Shown one piece after another: positions 7,191 to 15,633 of a stretch of DNA of 39,512 nt. The DNA is from Gammaproteobacteria bacterium (lineage in GTDB: Bacteria > Pseudomonadota > Gammaproteobacteria > Pseudomonadales > Azotimanducaceae). The stretch spans positions 1 to 39,512 of the forward strand of contig JAPPAV010000089.1 in the NCBI GenBank assembly GCA_026705345.1, read 5' to 3'. Every line of letters begins with the position of its first letter. Within the stretch, counting starts at the first letter, position 1. A program made the translations under genes and the position numbers. The notes beneath the pieces are model-generated. The model was given only the letters and a program-made list of their open reading frames with translations. It ran no database searches and was not told the DNA's origin.

Positions 7191-8075
7191 ATGTCAGAGC
7201 AAATTCAACGCATGAAATCGGATGCCGGGTTTATCGCGGCGCTGGATCAAAGCGGCGGCAGCACGCCCAAGGCGTTGAAGCTCTACGGCGTCGACGAGTC
7301 GGCGTATTCGAACGACGACGAGATGTTCGACGCCGTGCACGCCATGCGCACCCGGATCATGACCAATCCGAGCTTCAACGGGATGCGGATCCTCGGCGCG
7401 ATCCTGTTCCAGAACACCTTGGACCGCCACGTCGCCGGAATGCCGACCAGCGAGTACCTGTGGCGCGAAAAGCGCATCCTGCCGATCCTCAAGATCGACT
7501 ACGGCATGGCGGACGAAACCGACGGCGTCCAAGTGATGAAGCCAATCCCGGACCTGGACGAACGACTGCCCGCGGCCAAGGCGAAGAATGTGTTCGGGAC
7601 CAAGATGCGCTCGGTCATCGCCTCGCCGAACGAAGCCGGCGTCGCCCGGGTGGTCGAGCAGCAGTTCGCCTTCGCCGACGAAGTGCGCGGTCACGGCCTG
7701 GTGCCGATCATCGAGCCGGAGGTGGACATCCATGCCGAGGACAAGGCGACCTGCGAAGCCATCCTGCGGGAGAAGCTACGCGATGGACTCGACGGTCTTG
7801 GCGGCGATGCGCCTGTGATGTTCAAGCTAACGTTGCCCGACGAGGCGAACTACTACCGGGAGTTCTGCACGCACCCCAAGGTGCTGCGCGTCGTGGCGTT
7901 GTCGGGCGGCTACTCGCGGGAGGAGTCGAACCGGAAACTCGCGGCGAACAACGGCATGATCGCAAGCTTCTCCCGGGCGTTGACCGAAGGCCTGCACGTC
8001 GACTTGGACGATACCGCCTTCACCGACATGCTCGACGGATCCATCGCCTCCATCGTCGCGGCCTCGGCCACCTGA
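7191..8075 (+). CDS. fda: Class I fructose-1,6-bisphosphate aldolase
   Basis: A 294-residue class I (Schiff-base) aldolase of the bacterial Fda type, which cleaves fructose 1,6-bisphosphate to dihydroxyacetone phosphate and glyceraldehyde 3-phosphate in glycolysis and gluconeogenesis. Signature segments are ALDQSGGSTPKALK, ILFQNTLDR, KIDYGMA, VPIIEPEVDIHAEDK and MFKLTLP. The Schiff-base lysine is Lys212 in MFKLT, and Glu175 lies in the conserved IEPE. Length and spacing match the family. An AGGG-type ribosome-binding site precedes the ATG. A ferredoxin gene follows after only 9 bp and is almost certainly co-transcribed. Confidence 0.93.
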   Translation: MSEQIQRMKSDAGFIAALDQSGGSTPKALKLYGVDESAYSNDDEMFDAVHAMRTRIMTNPSFNGMRILGAILFQNTLDRHVAGMPTSEYLWREKRILPILKIDYGMADETDGVQVMKPIPDLDERLPAAKAKNVFGTKMRSVIASPNEAGVARVVEQQFAFADEVRGHGLVPIIEPEVDIHAEDKATCEAILREKLRDGLDGLGGDAPVMFKLTLPDEANYYREFCTHPKVLRVVALSGGYSREESNRKLAANNGMIASFSRALTEGLHVDLDDTAFTDMLDGSIASIVAASAT

Positions 8076-8084
8076 CGCGGCGCC

Positions 8085-8399
8085 ATGCCGACCGTCTATT
8101 TCGTAACCCTCGACGACGAGACCGTTGCCGTCGACGGCGACATCGGCGACATCGTCATGGAACTGGCACGGGCGGAAGGCATCGACGGCATCGATGCCGA
8201 ATGCGGCGGGGGTTGCGCCTGTGCGACCTGCCATGTGCACGTCGACCCGGTGTGGATGCCGGTCGTGGGGCCACCGAGCGAGATCGAGCAGGACATGCTG
8301 GAGTTCGACGGCGAAGTGGCCCCGACCAGCCGGCTGTCCTGCCAGATCGAACTGACCGAGGAACTCGATGGTCTGCGTGTGAAGGTCGTGGGGCGATAG
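8085..8399 (+). CDS. 2Fe-2S ferredoxin, putidaredoxin/adrenodoxin type
   Basis: A 104-residue one-electron carrier. Cluster ligands follow C-x5-C-x2-C with a distant fourth Cys: Cys40, Cys46 and Cys49 in ECGGGCACATCHV, and Cys86 in SRLSCQIEL. An additional Cys44 lies inside the loop. Length and spacing match vertebrate-type ferredoxins such as putidaredoxin or Fdx, which serve cytochrome P450s or iron-sulfur cluster assembly. No P450 or ferredoxin reductase is in the window. It starts 9 bp after fda and ends 10 bp before the convergent Atm1-type exporter. The pairing with aldolase has no obvious metabolic reason. Confidence 0.92.
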   Translation: MPTVYFVTLDDETVAVDGDIGDIVMELARAEGIDGIDAECGGGCACATCHVHVDPVWMPVVGPPSEIEQDMLEFDGEVAPTSRLSCQIELTEELDGLRVKVVGR

Positions 8400-8409
8400 G
8401 CCGACACAT

Positions 8410-10308
8410 TCACGCGGAGTATCGCGTGGCGTCCAGCGTCTCGGTGGCTGCCTTTTCCTTGCGTTGCACCGTCCACATTTCGGCGTACTTGCCCTGCTGG
8501 GCCAGCAACTCGCCATGGTTGCCGGTTTCCAGGACAGCGCCGTCCTCGAGCAGGACGATCTGGTCGGCATCCACCACGGTGCTCAACCGGTGCGAGATGA
8601 TGAGCGTCGTGTGCCGGGCCGAGACCTCGTTGATGGCATGCATGATGGCGCGTTCGGTGACGGTGTCGAGGGACGAGGTGGCCTCGTCGAAGATCAGGAA
8701 GGTGGGATCCTTGAGAATCGCCCGGGCGATGGCGACGCGCTGCTTCTCGCCACCGGATAGTTTGAGGCCGCGTTCGCCCACCACCGTGTCGAAGCCGTTC
8801 GGCAGGCGGTCGATGAGTTCGTCCAGGCGGGCGAGGATGGCCGCCTCTTGGACATCAGCCTCGGTAGCTTCCAATCGGCCGTAGGCGATGTTGTGGTAGA
8901 GGGTGTCGTTGAACAGCGTGACGTCCTGGGGAACCACGCCGAACGCATCTCTGAGGCTCGCGACGTCGATGGCGCGAAGATCCCTGCCGTTGACGAGGAC
9001 GGCACCCTGGTCCGGGTCGTAGAACCGGAACAGCAGTCGGGCGATCGTCGACTTGCCGCTGCCGCTCGGTCCCACGAGCGCGAGCGTCTGGTGCGGCTCG
9101 ATGCAGAAGTCGATGCCCTTGAGGATCTCTCGCTCGGGCTGGTAGGCGAAGGCCACGTCCCGGAACACAATGGGACCGTCGCCTGGCGGCAGTGGCGCGG
9201 CCGACCGGGGTGTCACGATCTTGGGGGAGGTCTCCAGGATGTCGAACATCAGCTCGACGTCGGTGAAGGCGTTCTTCAGTTGCCGATAAATGGATCCGAG
9301 GGCGTTCAGCGGCACGAAGACCTGCACGGCGTAGCCGTTGATGGCGACCAGGCTGCCGATGCTGATCGAACCGTCGACCACCGCCATCGCCGCGATGATC
9401 ATCATGCCGAGCAGGCCGATGTGGACGATGAACGATTGGCCGACGTTGAGCGCCGCCAGCGAGTAGCGGTTGCGCGCCCGGGCTCGCTCCCAGATCGCGA
9501 GATCCTCGTCGTAGAAGGTGGTCTCCATGCCCTCGTTGCCGAAGGTCTTGACGGTCTCGTAGTTGATCAGGCTGTCGATGGCGCGGGTGTTGGCACGCGA
9601 GTTCGCTTCGTTGGACTGGCGGATGAAGGGCGTACGCCAGGCGGTCACTTTCACCGTGTAGACGGCGTAGAACACCGCCGCGGCGAGGATGATGACCGCG
9701 TAGCTCCAGTCGAAGAAGACCACCATGATGCCGGCGACGCCGAACACGCCGATGAACATGCCGAGCAGTTGGAAGGTGAGGATCCGCATCAGCGACGTGA
9801 TGGCCATGACGCCGCGGTCCATGTCCCGGCTCACCGCGCCGGTGCGGCGCGCAACGTGATATTCGAGGTCGAGGCCCAGGAGGTGATCGAGTAGCGTCAG
9901 GGAGAGGCGGCGCATGGCCCGGACCGTGACCGTCCCGAATACGGCCTCGCGCAGTTCCCGAAGCGCGGCCGAGCCGAACCGAACCAGCACGTAGACGATC
10001 AACAACGCGAGCGGCAGGGCGACGATCTGCACTTGGGTCGAGTCCAGGCTGTCGACGATGAGCTTGAGGAGCCAAGGCACGGCGAACTGCGTGCCCTGGA
10101 TGGCGGCCAGGCAGCCGAAGGCGAGGGCGAGCCGGCCTTTGAACTCCAGGAAGAACGGCATCATCATCTTGATGGCCGTCCAGTCCCGTTCGGTGAGGAA
10201 CTTCTCCTCGCCGAGCAACAGCCGGGCGAGACCCGGGGGGCGACGCTCGATCACCCGGTTCGGCGATATTCGACGTCCGGCGTCGCGATATCCCCTTCGT
10301 CCGTTCAT
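8410..10308 (-). CDS. ABC exporter of the Atm1/HMT1 (ABCB7/ABCB6) type
   Basis: A 632-residue half-transporter with a fused membrane domain (six helices, about residues 60-340) and an ATPase domain. Visible ATPase motifs are Walker A GPSGSGKST (about residue 413), signature LSGGEKQRVAIARAIL (about 515), Walker B FLIFDEATSSLD and the switch LIISHRLSTVVDAD. The segment INYETVKTFGNEGMETTFYD is characteristic of the Atm1/HMT family, which exports glutathione-linked sulfur or metal compounds. The ATG at 10308 (MNGRRGYRDAG) is chosen because the extra 32 codons upstream would be encoded by the palindromic repeat at 10313. It lies 184 bp behind acoC on the same strand and is convergent with the ferredoxin gene. 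An iron-sulfur or metal-detoxification role is plausible. Confidence 0.88.
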   Translation of the reverse strand: MNGRRGYRDAGRRISPNRVIERRPPGLARLLLGEEKFLTERDWTAIKMMMPFFLEFKGRLALAFGCLAAIQGTQFAVPWLLKLIVDSLDSTQVQIVALPLALLIVYVLVRFGSAALRELREAVFGTVTVRAMRRLSLTLLDHLLGLDLEYHVARRTGAVSRDMDRGVMAITSLMRILTFQLLGMFIGVFGVAGIMVVFFDWSYAVIILAAAVFYAVYTVKVTAWRTPFIRQSNEANSRANTRAIDSLINYETVKTFGNEGMETTFYDEDLAIWERARARNRYSLAALNVGQSFIVHIGLLGMMIIAAMAVVDGSISIGSLVAINGYAVQVFVPLNALGSIYRQLKNAFTDVELMFDILETSPKIVTPRSAAPLPPGDGPIVFRDVAFAYQPEREILKGIDFCIEPHQTLALVGPSGSGKSTIARLLFRFYDPDQGAVLVNGRDLRAIDVASLRDAFGVVPQDVTLFNDTLYHNIAYGRLEATEADVQEAAILARLDELIDRLPNGFDTVVGERGLKLSGGEKQRVAIARAILKDPTFLIFDEATSSLDTVTERAIMHAINEVSARHTTLIISHRLSTVVDADQIVLLEDGAVLETGNHGELLAQQGKYAEMWTVQRKEKAATETLDATRYSA

Positions 10309-10312
10309 CGCC

Positions 10313-10450
10313 CGTAGGGGCGACCCTTGTGGTCGCCCGCCTTGTGGTCGCCTGCTCGACCTATGGGTTGCCCGTGCCGACCGAACCGAGGCCATTCCTT
10401 GCACGAACGCGGGCGAGGGCGCACCCTTTCGGGCGTGATGGCCTCGCCCC
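10313..10450. repeat. Cluster of dispersed GTAGGGG palindromic repeats
   Basis: The segment 10313-10339 is identical over 27 bp to 28288-28314 (core CGTAGGGGCGACCCTTGTGG followed by TCGCCCG). A second partial copy, CTTGTGGTCGCCTG, follows immediately. At 10411-10449 the arms GGGCGAGG and CCTCGCCC flank a GC-rich loop and end in the motif CCCCTACG. The cluster fills most of the 184-bp gap between acoC and the ABC exporter. Confidence 0.85.
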
Positions 10451-10492
10451 TACGCCAATCCGACCTGGCCTTGCCGGTGCGCCACATGGCGT

Positions 10493-11692
10493 TCAAACCA
10501 GAAGCCGGTAGGGTGACTCGAGGCAGTCGCGGACTGCCGCGAGGAACTCGGCGGCAGGCGCGCCGTCGAGGACGCGGTGATCCCAGGTCAGCGACAGCCG
10601 CATCATCGCTGCCTTGACCGCCGTATCGCCCTCCCAGCGGATGCCGTCGTAGATTCGCCCCACGCCGAGGATCCCGGCTTGCGGGGGATTGAGTATCGGC
10701 GTGAAGGTGTCGACGCCGTACATGCCGAGGGACGTAACCGTGAACGTCCCGCCCTCGACGTCGTCGAGGGTGAGCTTGCCGTCCCGCGCCCGGGTTGCGA
10801 GGTCGGCGGAATGAGCGGCGATCTCCTTCAAGGATTTCGACTGCGCGTCCTTGATGACCGGCACGATCAGTCCTTCGTCCAAGGCAACGGCGAGTCCCAG
10901 GTGGACTGCTTCGAACCGCACGAGGGCGTCGTCGTGCAGGGCGGAATTCATCGCCGGATGTTGGCCAAGCGCCTTGGTGGCCGCCGCAAGCACGAGGTCG
11001 GTGTAGGTCACGCGAATGCCGTCGGACTCCCACTCCGCGACCAGGTCGCGGCGTAGCTTGACGGCATCGTCCACGGCCACTTCCATGTCCATGGTGAGTT
11101 GGGCAGTGTCCCGCAGACTGCCGTGCATGCGTTCGGCGATGGTCCGCCGCATCCCGGACAGCGGTATCGATGAGCCCGCTTGGGGTCCGGCAGGCGCGGC
11201 CGCCGCCGCGTCTGCCGCTGTCTGGACATCCTCCTTCGTGATGCGCCCTCGCGGGCCCGTACCGGTGACGTCGGCGAGATCGACGCCGAGTTCGCCCGCG
11301 AGTTTGCGAGCGACAGGCGACGCGGCGATGCGACCCCCGGCCCGCCGGGGCTTTGCCGCAGCGGGTTTGTCGGGCTTGTCGTCGGCGACCGTGTCGGTTG
11401 CAACGGCAACGTCCGGTTGTGGCTTGGGCGTCGGGAGCACCGCTGGAATCTCTTCCTCGTCGGCGTAGATGAAGCCGACGACATCGCCCGGCTTGCACGT
11501 CGTTCCGGCGTCCGCCAGATGTTTCACGGTACCCGCCGTCTCCGCGTCGACATCGAGGTTGACCTTCTCCGTCTCCAGCCGATACAGCATTTCGCCAGGT
11601 TCGACGCGGTCGCCGTCGGCGATATACCACTCCTCCACCGTACCCTCCTCCATGGTCATGCCGACCTTGACGAGGTAGATCTCCGATGGCAT
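10493..11692 (-). CDS. acoC: Dihydrolipoamide acetyltransferase E2 of an acetoin-dehydrogenase-type complex
   Basis: A 399-residue E2 component that transfers the acyl group from the E1 thiamine enzyme through lipoyl-lysine to CoA. Domains in order: one lipoyl domain (residues 1-80) with the lipoylated Lys43 in LETEKVNLDV; an Ala/Pro-rich linker; the peripheral-subunit-binding domain (about 120-157: RIAASPVARKLAGELGVDL then GTGPRGRITKEDV); a second linker; and the catalytic domain ending with DHRVLDG, where His372 and Asp376 are the active residues. A strong Shine-Dalgarno (AGGAGGG) lies just upstream of the ATG at 11692. It follows acoX by 26 bp. The operon context with AcoX favours acetoin or a related acyloin rather than pyruvate. 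Confidence 0.88.
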   Translation of the reverse strand: MPSEIYLVKVGMTMEEGTVEEWYIADGDRVEPGEMLYRLETEKVNLDVDAETAGTVKHLADAGTTCKPGDVVGFIYADEEEIPAVLPTPKPQPDVAVATDTVADDKPDKPAAAKPRRAGGRIAASPVARKLAGELGVDLADVTGTGPRGRITKEDVQTAADAAAAAPAGPQAGSSIPLSGMRRTIAERMHGSLRDTAQLTMDMEVAVDDAVKLRRDLVAEWESDGIRVTYTDLVLAAATKALGQHPAMNSALHDDALVRFEAVHLGLAVALDEGLIVPVIKDAQSKSLKEIAAHSADLATRARDGKLTLDDVEGGTFTVTSLGMYGVDTFTPILNPPQAGILGVGRIYDGIRWEGDTAVKAAMMRLSLTWDHRVLDGAPAAEFLAAVRDCLESPYRLLV

Positions 11693-11718
11693 TGGCTCCC
11701 TCCTTACTCTGTTCTGCG

Positions 11719-12690
11719 TCAGCGACCGCCGCAGGCGACGGCCCGGGTCAGGACTTTCCTCACGTCGACAACCCACGGCCCGTCTCGTAGCGTACGAAAC
11801 GTCGCGGCCTGCCCGGGTGCGAGAACCCGTTCCCGTTCCCCGTCGAACGCGAGTACGCCGGGGCCCGTGAGTCGCATGGGTTCTCCCAGCGTCGCGGTCC
11901 GGGTTTGTCCAAGGCCGATCGACTCGAATCGACCCGGTGCCAGCGCCGCGACCACCCGGCGAGGAGAAGCGCGGTCGAAGGTGAGTGTGAGGGTCGCGTC
12001 ATCGCGCTCGGCGAGGGGGTGGGCGAACCCGCCTACCGAGGTCATCCCGACGCCGGCCGGGTCGGCCCGGGTCAGCATGGCGGCGACGAGCTTGCCGGGA
12101 TCGTCGAGTGCCCGTGCCCCGACGAATCGATCCTGGGTCAGCACCGCATCGATGAGCGCGAGGTCCGGCGGTTCGCCCTCGATGTCGACGTGGATGACCT
12201 TGGCCCGCTCCGCCACCGCCTCGAGCGGGATTCTCCGGCTCACCAGGAGACCCGCGGCGGCACCGGCGGTCGTGGCCTCCCGCATGACAGGAAAGGCGTT
12301 GTTGGTCCCCGTTGACAACGGGATCAGGGGCGCGTCGAGCCAACCCTTTGCGAATGCCCGGTTGGTGCCGTCGCCACCGAGCGTCACGACAGCTCCGGCT
12401 CCTCGCATCGCGACCGCGGCGTTGGTGGTGTCGAGGGCCTTCCCGTTGGTCTCCACGTCGACGGCCTCGCCATCGAACCCGAGTTCGGCGAGCGCGGACT
12501 CCACGAGTCGGTTGGCGTCTGCGAGATATCGAATCGGCGCATCGCTCATTGCCCGCAAGCCGATCAGGCAGCGCCGCACCATGGCGGTCTTCTCCTGGTT
12601 GTCGAAGACCGAAGCGCGGGCCGTGATGCGCCGGATGTCCTTGCCCGAGGCGGGATTCGCGACGAAGCCGACTGCGCCTCGACTTGACAC
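11719..12690 (-). CDS. acoX: AcoX-type ATP-NAD kinase-like protein of the acetoin operon
   Basis: A 323-residue protein of the ATP-NAD kinase/AcoX family. The N-terminus carries FVANPASGKDIRR and the nucleotide-binding motif GGDGTNRA is at residues 105-112; also visible are IPLSTGTNNAFP and LAFDGERER. AcoX occurs in acetoin dehydrogenase operons of Cupriavidus and relatives, where its function is not settled. The GTG at 12690 is chosen because it overlaps the acoB stop by one base (TAGTG) and begins at the expected first strand. The frame is open far upstream, but that part lies within acoB and is not AcoX-like. Its presence between acoB and acoC is the main reason for naming the operon aco rather than pdh. 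Confidence 0.85.
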   Translation of the reverse strand: MSSRGAVGFVANPASGKDIRRITARASVFDNQEKTAMVRRCLIGLRAMSDAPIRYLADANRLVESALAELGFDGEAVDVETNGKALDTTNAAVAMRGAGAVVTLGGDGTNRAFAKGWLDAPLIPLSTGTNNAFPVMREATTAGAAAGLLVSRRIPLEAVAERAKVIHVDIEGEPPDLALIDAVLTQDRFVGARALDDPGKLVAAMLTRADPAGVGMTSVGGFAHPLAERDDATLTLTFDRASPRRVVAALAPGRFESIGLGQTRTATLGEPMRLTGPGVLAFDGERERVLAPGQAATFRTLRDGPWVVDVRKVLTRAVACGGR

Positions 12691-13682
12691 TAGGCGCCGA
12701 TCAGCGAGCGCGACTCGGCAACGATCTTGTCCGCGTTCGGCAGATAGGTTTGCTCGAGCACCGCGCTGAACGGCACCGGCGAGAAGGGTGCCCCCACCCG
12801 AGAGACGGGCGCGTCGAGCTCGTCGAAAGCCAGTTCCTGAATTTGCGACGCGATCTCCCCGCCGAGTCCACCGAAACGGACGGCTTCGTGGACGACGACG
12901 GCGCGATGGGTCTTCGCCACCGATTCGATGACGGTGTCCGTGTCCATCGGCTGCAGGGAACGCAAGTCGATGACCTCGGCCTCGACCCCGTCCTGGGCCA
13001 GGGCCTCGGCGGCGGTGAGCGACTCGCTCACCATCCGGCTGTAGGTGATGATCGTGAGGTCTTCGCCCTCGCGGACCACGTTGGCCTTGCCGATCGGAAC
13101 TTCGTAGGACTCTTCCGGCACGGCGCCCCGATTGGCCAGCGACATCTTGTTCATCACGGTGAACACGGGATTGTCGTCCCGCGACGCCGCGATCAGAAGA
13201 CCCTTGGCGTCGTAGGGAGTGGATGGGGCAACCACCTTGAGGCCCGGCAGGTGGCAGAGCCACGCTTCGAGGCTCTGGGAATGTTGCGCAGCCAGGTTCC
13301 TGCCGCCCCCGGACATGGTAACCACGGTGACCGGCAGCTTGGCGGAACCACCGAACATGTAGCGCATCTTCGCCATCTGGTTGGCGATCTCGTCCATGCA
13401 CTCGCCCATGAAGTCCATGAACATGATGTCGATGACGGGCCTCAAGCCGGTCGCGGCGGCGCCGACGCCCAGACCGACGATGCCTTCCTCGGAGATCGGC
13501 GTGTCGACCACGCGCTCCGGCCCGAACTCCTCGAGGAGTCCCCGGTAGGAGCCGAACACGCCGCCCGCGCCGCCGACATCCTCGCCGGCGATGAAGGCGT
13601 TGTCCTGTTCGAGCAGTATCGTGCGGGCGCCCTCGATGATGGCGTCGACGTAGGTCAGTTCTCGTTGTTCGGCCTCGGCCAT
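12690..13682 (-). CDS. acoB: Thiamine-dependent E1 component, beta subunit (acetoin dehydrogenase type)
   Basis: A 330-residue transketolase-like E1 beta subunit. Typical segments are FIAGEDVGGAGGVFGSYRGL, RVVDTPISEEGIVGLGVGAA, IMFMDFMGECMDEIANQMAK, RNLAAQHSQSLEAWLCHLPG and the C-terminal region with IDLRSLQPMDTDTV and VHEAVRFGGLGGEIA. Together with the alpha subunit it forms the thiamine-diphosphate site that cleaves the substrate and loads the lipoyl group. The ATG at 13682 has the ribosome-binding site GAGGAGAA and starts 10 bp after acoA. Its TAG stop overlaps the acoX GTG. Pyruvate or branched-chain 2-oxoacid dehydrogenase is the alternative reading from this subunit alone. Confidence 0.88.
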   Translation of the reverse strand: MAEAEQRELTYVDAIIEGARTILLEQDNAFIAGEDVGGAGGVFGSYRGLLEEFGPERVVDTPISEEGIVGLGVGAAATGLRPVIDIMFMDFMGECMDEIANQMAKMRYMFGGSAKLPVTVVTMSGGGRNLAAQHSQSLEAWLCHLPGLKVVAPSTPYDAKGLLIAASRDDNPVFTVMNKMSLANRGAVPEESYEVPIGKANVVREGEDLTIITYSRMVSESLTAAEALAQDGVEAEVIDLRSLQPMDTDTVIESVAKTHRAVVVHEAVRFGGLGGEIASQIQELAFDELDAPVSRVGAPFSPVPFSAVLEQTYLPNADKIVAESRSLIGA

Positions 13683-13692
13683 GTCTTTCTCC

Positions 13693-14661
13693 TCAGGCGT
13701 ACACGTCGTCGAGCAGCGTATCGGGGTCGGGGGTTGGACTCGCCTCCGCGAACTCGATCCCCGCCCTTACCTCGGCCAGCACTTCCTCGTGGATGGCTAC
13801 CGCGTCGTCCTTGGACAGCACGCCGAGTTCGGCCAGTCGCGCCTCGAATAGATGGATCGGATCGCGTTTCTGCCACTCGGCGAGTTCCTCGTCGGTCCGG
13901 TACGTGAGTCCCATACCGCGTACCCCGACGTGGTCGAAGAAGCGGTAGGTCTTGCATTCTAAGAGCGTCGGTCCGTCGCCGGCCCTGGCGCGTTCGATGG
14001 CTGCGTCCGCGGCCTCGTAGACGGCCATGGCATCCATGCCGTCCACCACGACGCCCGGCATGCCGTAGCCGGACGCGCGGTCGGCAACGTCCACGATGGC
14101 CTGGTGCTTGGCCTGGGGCGTGTACTCGCCGTAGCCGTTGTTCTCGCACACGAAGATCACCGGCAGTTTGTAGAGCGCCGCCATGTTCGCGGCCTCGTGG
14201 AACGAGCCCTCGTTGCTGGCGCCGTCGCCGAAGAACGTCACCGCCACCCGGTCGGTCTTTCGGTACTTGGTCGAAAAGGCCGCCCCGACGGCAATCGGCG
14301 GACCGGCGCCGACGATGCCGTTGGCGCCGAGCATGCCGAGGTCCATGTTGGAGATATGCATGCTGCCGCCCTTGCCCCGGCAGTAGCCCGTGGCGCGCCC
14401 GAACAACTCGGCGAACATGCGGTCGAACTCGCCGCCCTTGGCGATCAAGTGGCCGTGCCCACGGTGCGTGCTGGTGATCCAGTCCTCGTTGGACAGGTGC
14501 ACCATCACCCCGGCGGCCACGGCTTCCTCGCCGACATAGAGGTGCAGGGCGCCGGGAATCTTGCCCGCCTCGGCCATCCGGCCGGCCTCGGTCTCGAATG
14601 TCCGGATACGCACCATCCGTCGGTGGATGTCTAGTAGGACATCGTCGCTGGGTGTACTCAC
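13693..14661 (-). CDS. acoA: Thiamine-dependent E1 component, alpha subunit (acetoin dehydrogenase type)
   Basis: A 322-residue E1 alpha subunit. The thiamine-diphosphate motif runs from GDGASNEG (residue 145) to ENN (173-175). Also typical are RTFETEAGRMAEAGKIPGA, HLYVGEEAVAAGVM, STHRGHGHLIAKGG and YCRGKGGSMHI. A GTG at 14661 is the start: an excellent Shine-Dalgarno (GGAGGGGAG) lies 7 bases before it and the family begins here. It is the first gene of acoA-acoB-acoX-acoC and diverges from the flavin-binding protein at 14781. No E3 (dihydrolipoamide dehydrogenase) gene is in the window, so the complex must share an E3 encoded elsewhere. Confidence 0.88.
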   Translation of the reverse strand: MSTPSDDVLLDIHRRMVRIRTFETEAGRMAEAGKIPGALHLYVGEEAVAAGVMVHLSNEDWITSTHRGHGHLIAKGGEFDRMFAELFGRATGYCRGKGGSMHISNMDLGMLGANGIVGAGPPIAVGAAFSTKYRKTDRVAVTFFGDGASNEGSFHEAANMAALYKLPVIFVCENNGYGEYTPQAKHQAIVDVADRASGYGMPGVVVDGMDAMAVYEAADAAIERARAGDGPTLLECKTYRFFDHVGVRGMGLTYRTDEELAEWQKRDPIHLFEARLAELGVLSKDDAVAIHEEVLAEVRAGIEFAEASPTPDPDTLLDDVYA

Positions 14662-14780
14662 TCGCGACTCCCCTCCGTGCTTGTCTTTTCCATTAAGTGT
14701 ACGGCAAGAGCGCGCAGGCTGTTGCACGTCGCCTTCCGCTGTGCCACGTTGCGATGCACCGGGTGGAGCAGGGAATGTGT

Positions 14781-15257
14781 ATGGACGAGCCGGTCGTCAG
14801 TCGCGTCCAGCTGCCAGCGGTCTACGGTGCCCCGCAGGATTCACCCTTGCTCGAATGGTTCAGCGTCGCGCAACGCCTCACCGAAGCGCTGCACTACTGG
14901 GTTTCGACGGCTGATCCGACCGGGGCACCCATCTCACGCCCGGTGGATGGCAACTGGATCGAAGACGCGCTCTACTTCGGCGGCGATCCCAAGTCCCGGT
15001 GGCGTCGCAACCTCGCCGCCAACCGAAAAGTCAGCGTCACCTTGGAGAACGCCGAGAACCCAGTGATCCTTGAAGGCGCCGTCGAGATAGTCATGCCCGA
15101 CGAGGAGTTGGCCAGCCTGCTCGCCGAAAGTGCCCAGGCCAAGTACGGCTGGGGTTCCGTCGAGTGGTTCCAGCAGGAGACCTGCGTACTTCGACCGAGT
15201 CAGGTCATGACCTGGAGCGGGGTGTTCGAACACGCAACCAAGTTCACGTTCGGTTGA
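14781..15257 (+). CDS. Pyridoxamine-phosphate-oxidase-like split-barrel flavin protein
   Basis: A 158-residue protein resembling the pyridoxamine 5'-phosphate oxidase-like FMN or F420 split-barrel family. Segments supporting this are HYWVSTADPTGAPISRPVDG, DALYFGGDPKSRWRRNLAAN (the family's phosphate-binding R-x-x-N-L region), VSVTLENAENPVILEGAVEI and a C-terminal tryptophan segment. The ATG at 14781 has AGGGA a few bases upstream; in-frame starts at 14775 and 14697 also exist. It diverges from acoA with 119 bp between. The exact reaction is unknown; many members are small reductases of unassigned role. Confidence 0.75.
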   Translation: MDEPVVSRVQLPAVYGAPQDSPLLEWFSVAQRLTEALHYWVSTADPTGAPISRPVDGNWIEDALYFGGDPKSRWRRNLAANRKVSVTLENAENPVILEGAVEIVMPDEELASLLAESAQAKYGWGSVEWFQQETCVLRPSQVMTWSGVFEHATKFTFG

Positions 15258-15297
15258 TCGCGGCCATGGGTTGAACACCACGTTAGCCAAAAGCGCA

Positions 15298-15633
15298 TCA
15301 GTCGGCAAAGCCCAGGGAGAACGCCATGGCCCGGTTGAGACGCCGCACATCTGCGCCCCGGAGGCGACCGATGCGGGCGCCGATCCGCTCGCGCCTTACG
15401 GTCGTCGGTTTGTCCGCCATGATCTGGGACATCCGCTGCAGCCCGTTCTCCTTTGACGGCTCTATGGTGACGCGGAAGTCGGGCGCGTCGGCAAGCGACG
15501 ATGTCATCTGGCAGATGACGACCGATGCATGTGTAGCGGGAAACGAGTCGCTTTGGACAACCACCGCTGGCCTAGGCGTGCCATAGTCACCCGACGCCGC
15601 GACCGTTACGACATCACCGCGCCGAATGGGCAT
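15298..15633 (-). CDS. mazF: MazF/PemK-type endoribonuclease toxin
   Basis: A 111-residue MazF-fold protein. MPIRRGDVVTVAASGDYGTP is followed by RPAVVVQSD, the conserved first strands and loop of MazF. VICQMTSS and then FRVTIEPSKENGLQRMSQIM give the second conserved block, in which the Ser/Thr and Arg residues contribute to RNA cleavage. The family cuts mRNA at short specific sequences. The ATG at 15633 lies inside the antitoxin gene's 3' end (20-bp overlap), typical of coupled toxin-antitoxin genes. The frame is open upstream to 15888 but that part only shadows the antitoxin. Both genes sit downstream of the 18-bp palindrome at 15861. Confidence 0.85.
   Translation of the reverse strand: MPIRRGDVVTVAASGDYGTPRPAVVVQSDSFPATHASVVICQMTSSLADAPDFRVTIEPSKENGLQRMSQIMADKPTTVRRERIGARIGRLRGADVRRLNRAMAFSLGFAD

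Noticed and set aside
12691-13401. Upstream extension of the AcoX reading frame
   Set aside because: It lies entirely within acoB in another frame, and its translation is Arg/Gly-rich; the GTG at 12690 fits family start and stop-codon overlap.
10493-14661. Annotation as a pyruvate dehydrogenase operon
   Set aside because: E1/E2 sequences alone would allow it, but the embedded AcoX gene points to an acetoin/acyloin system.
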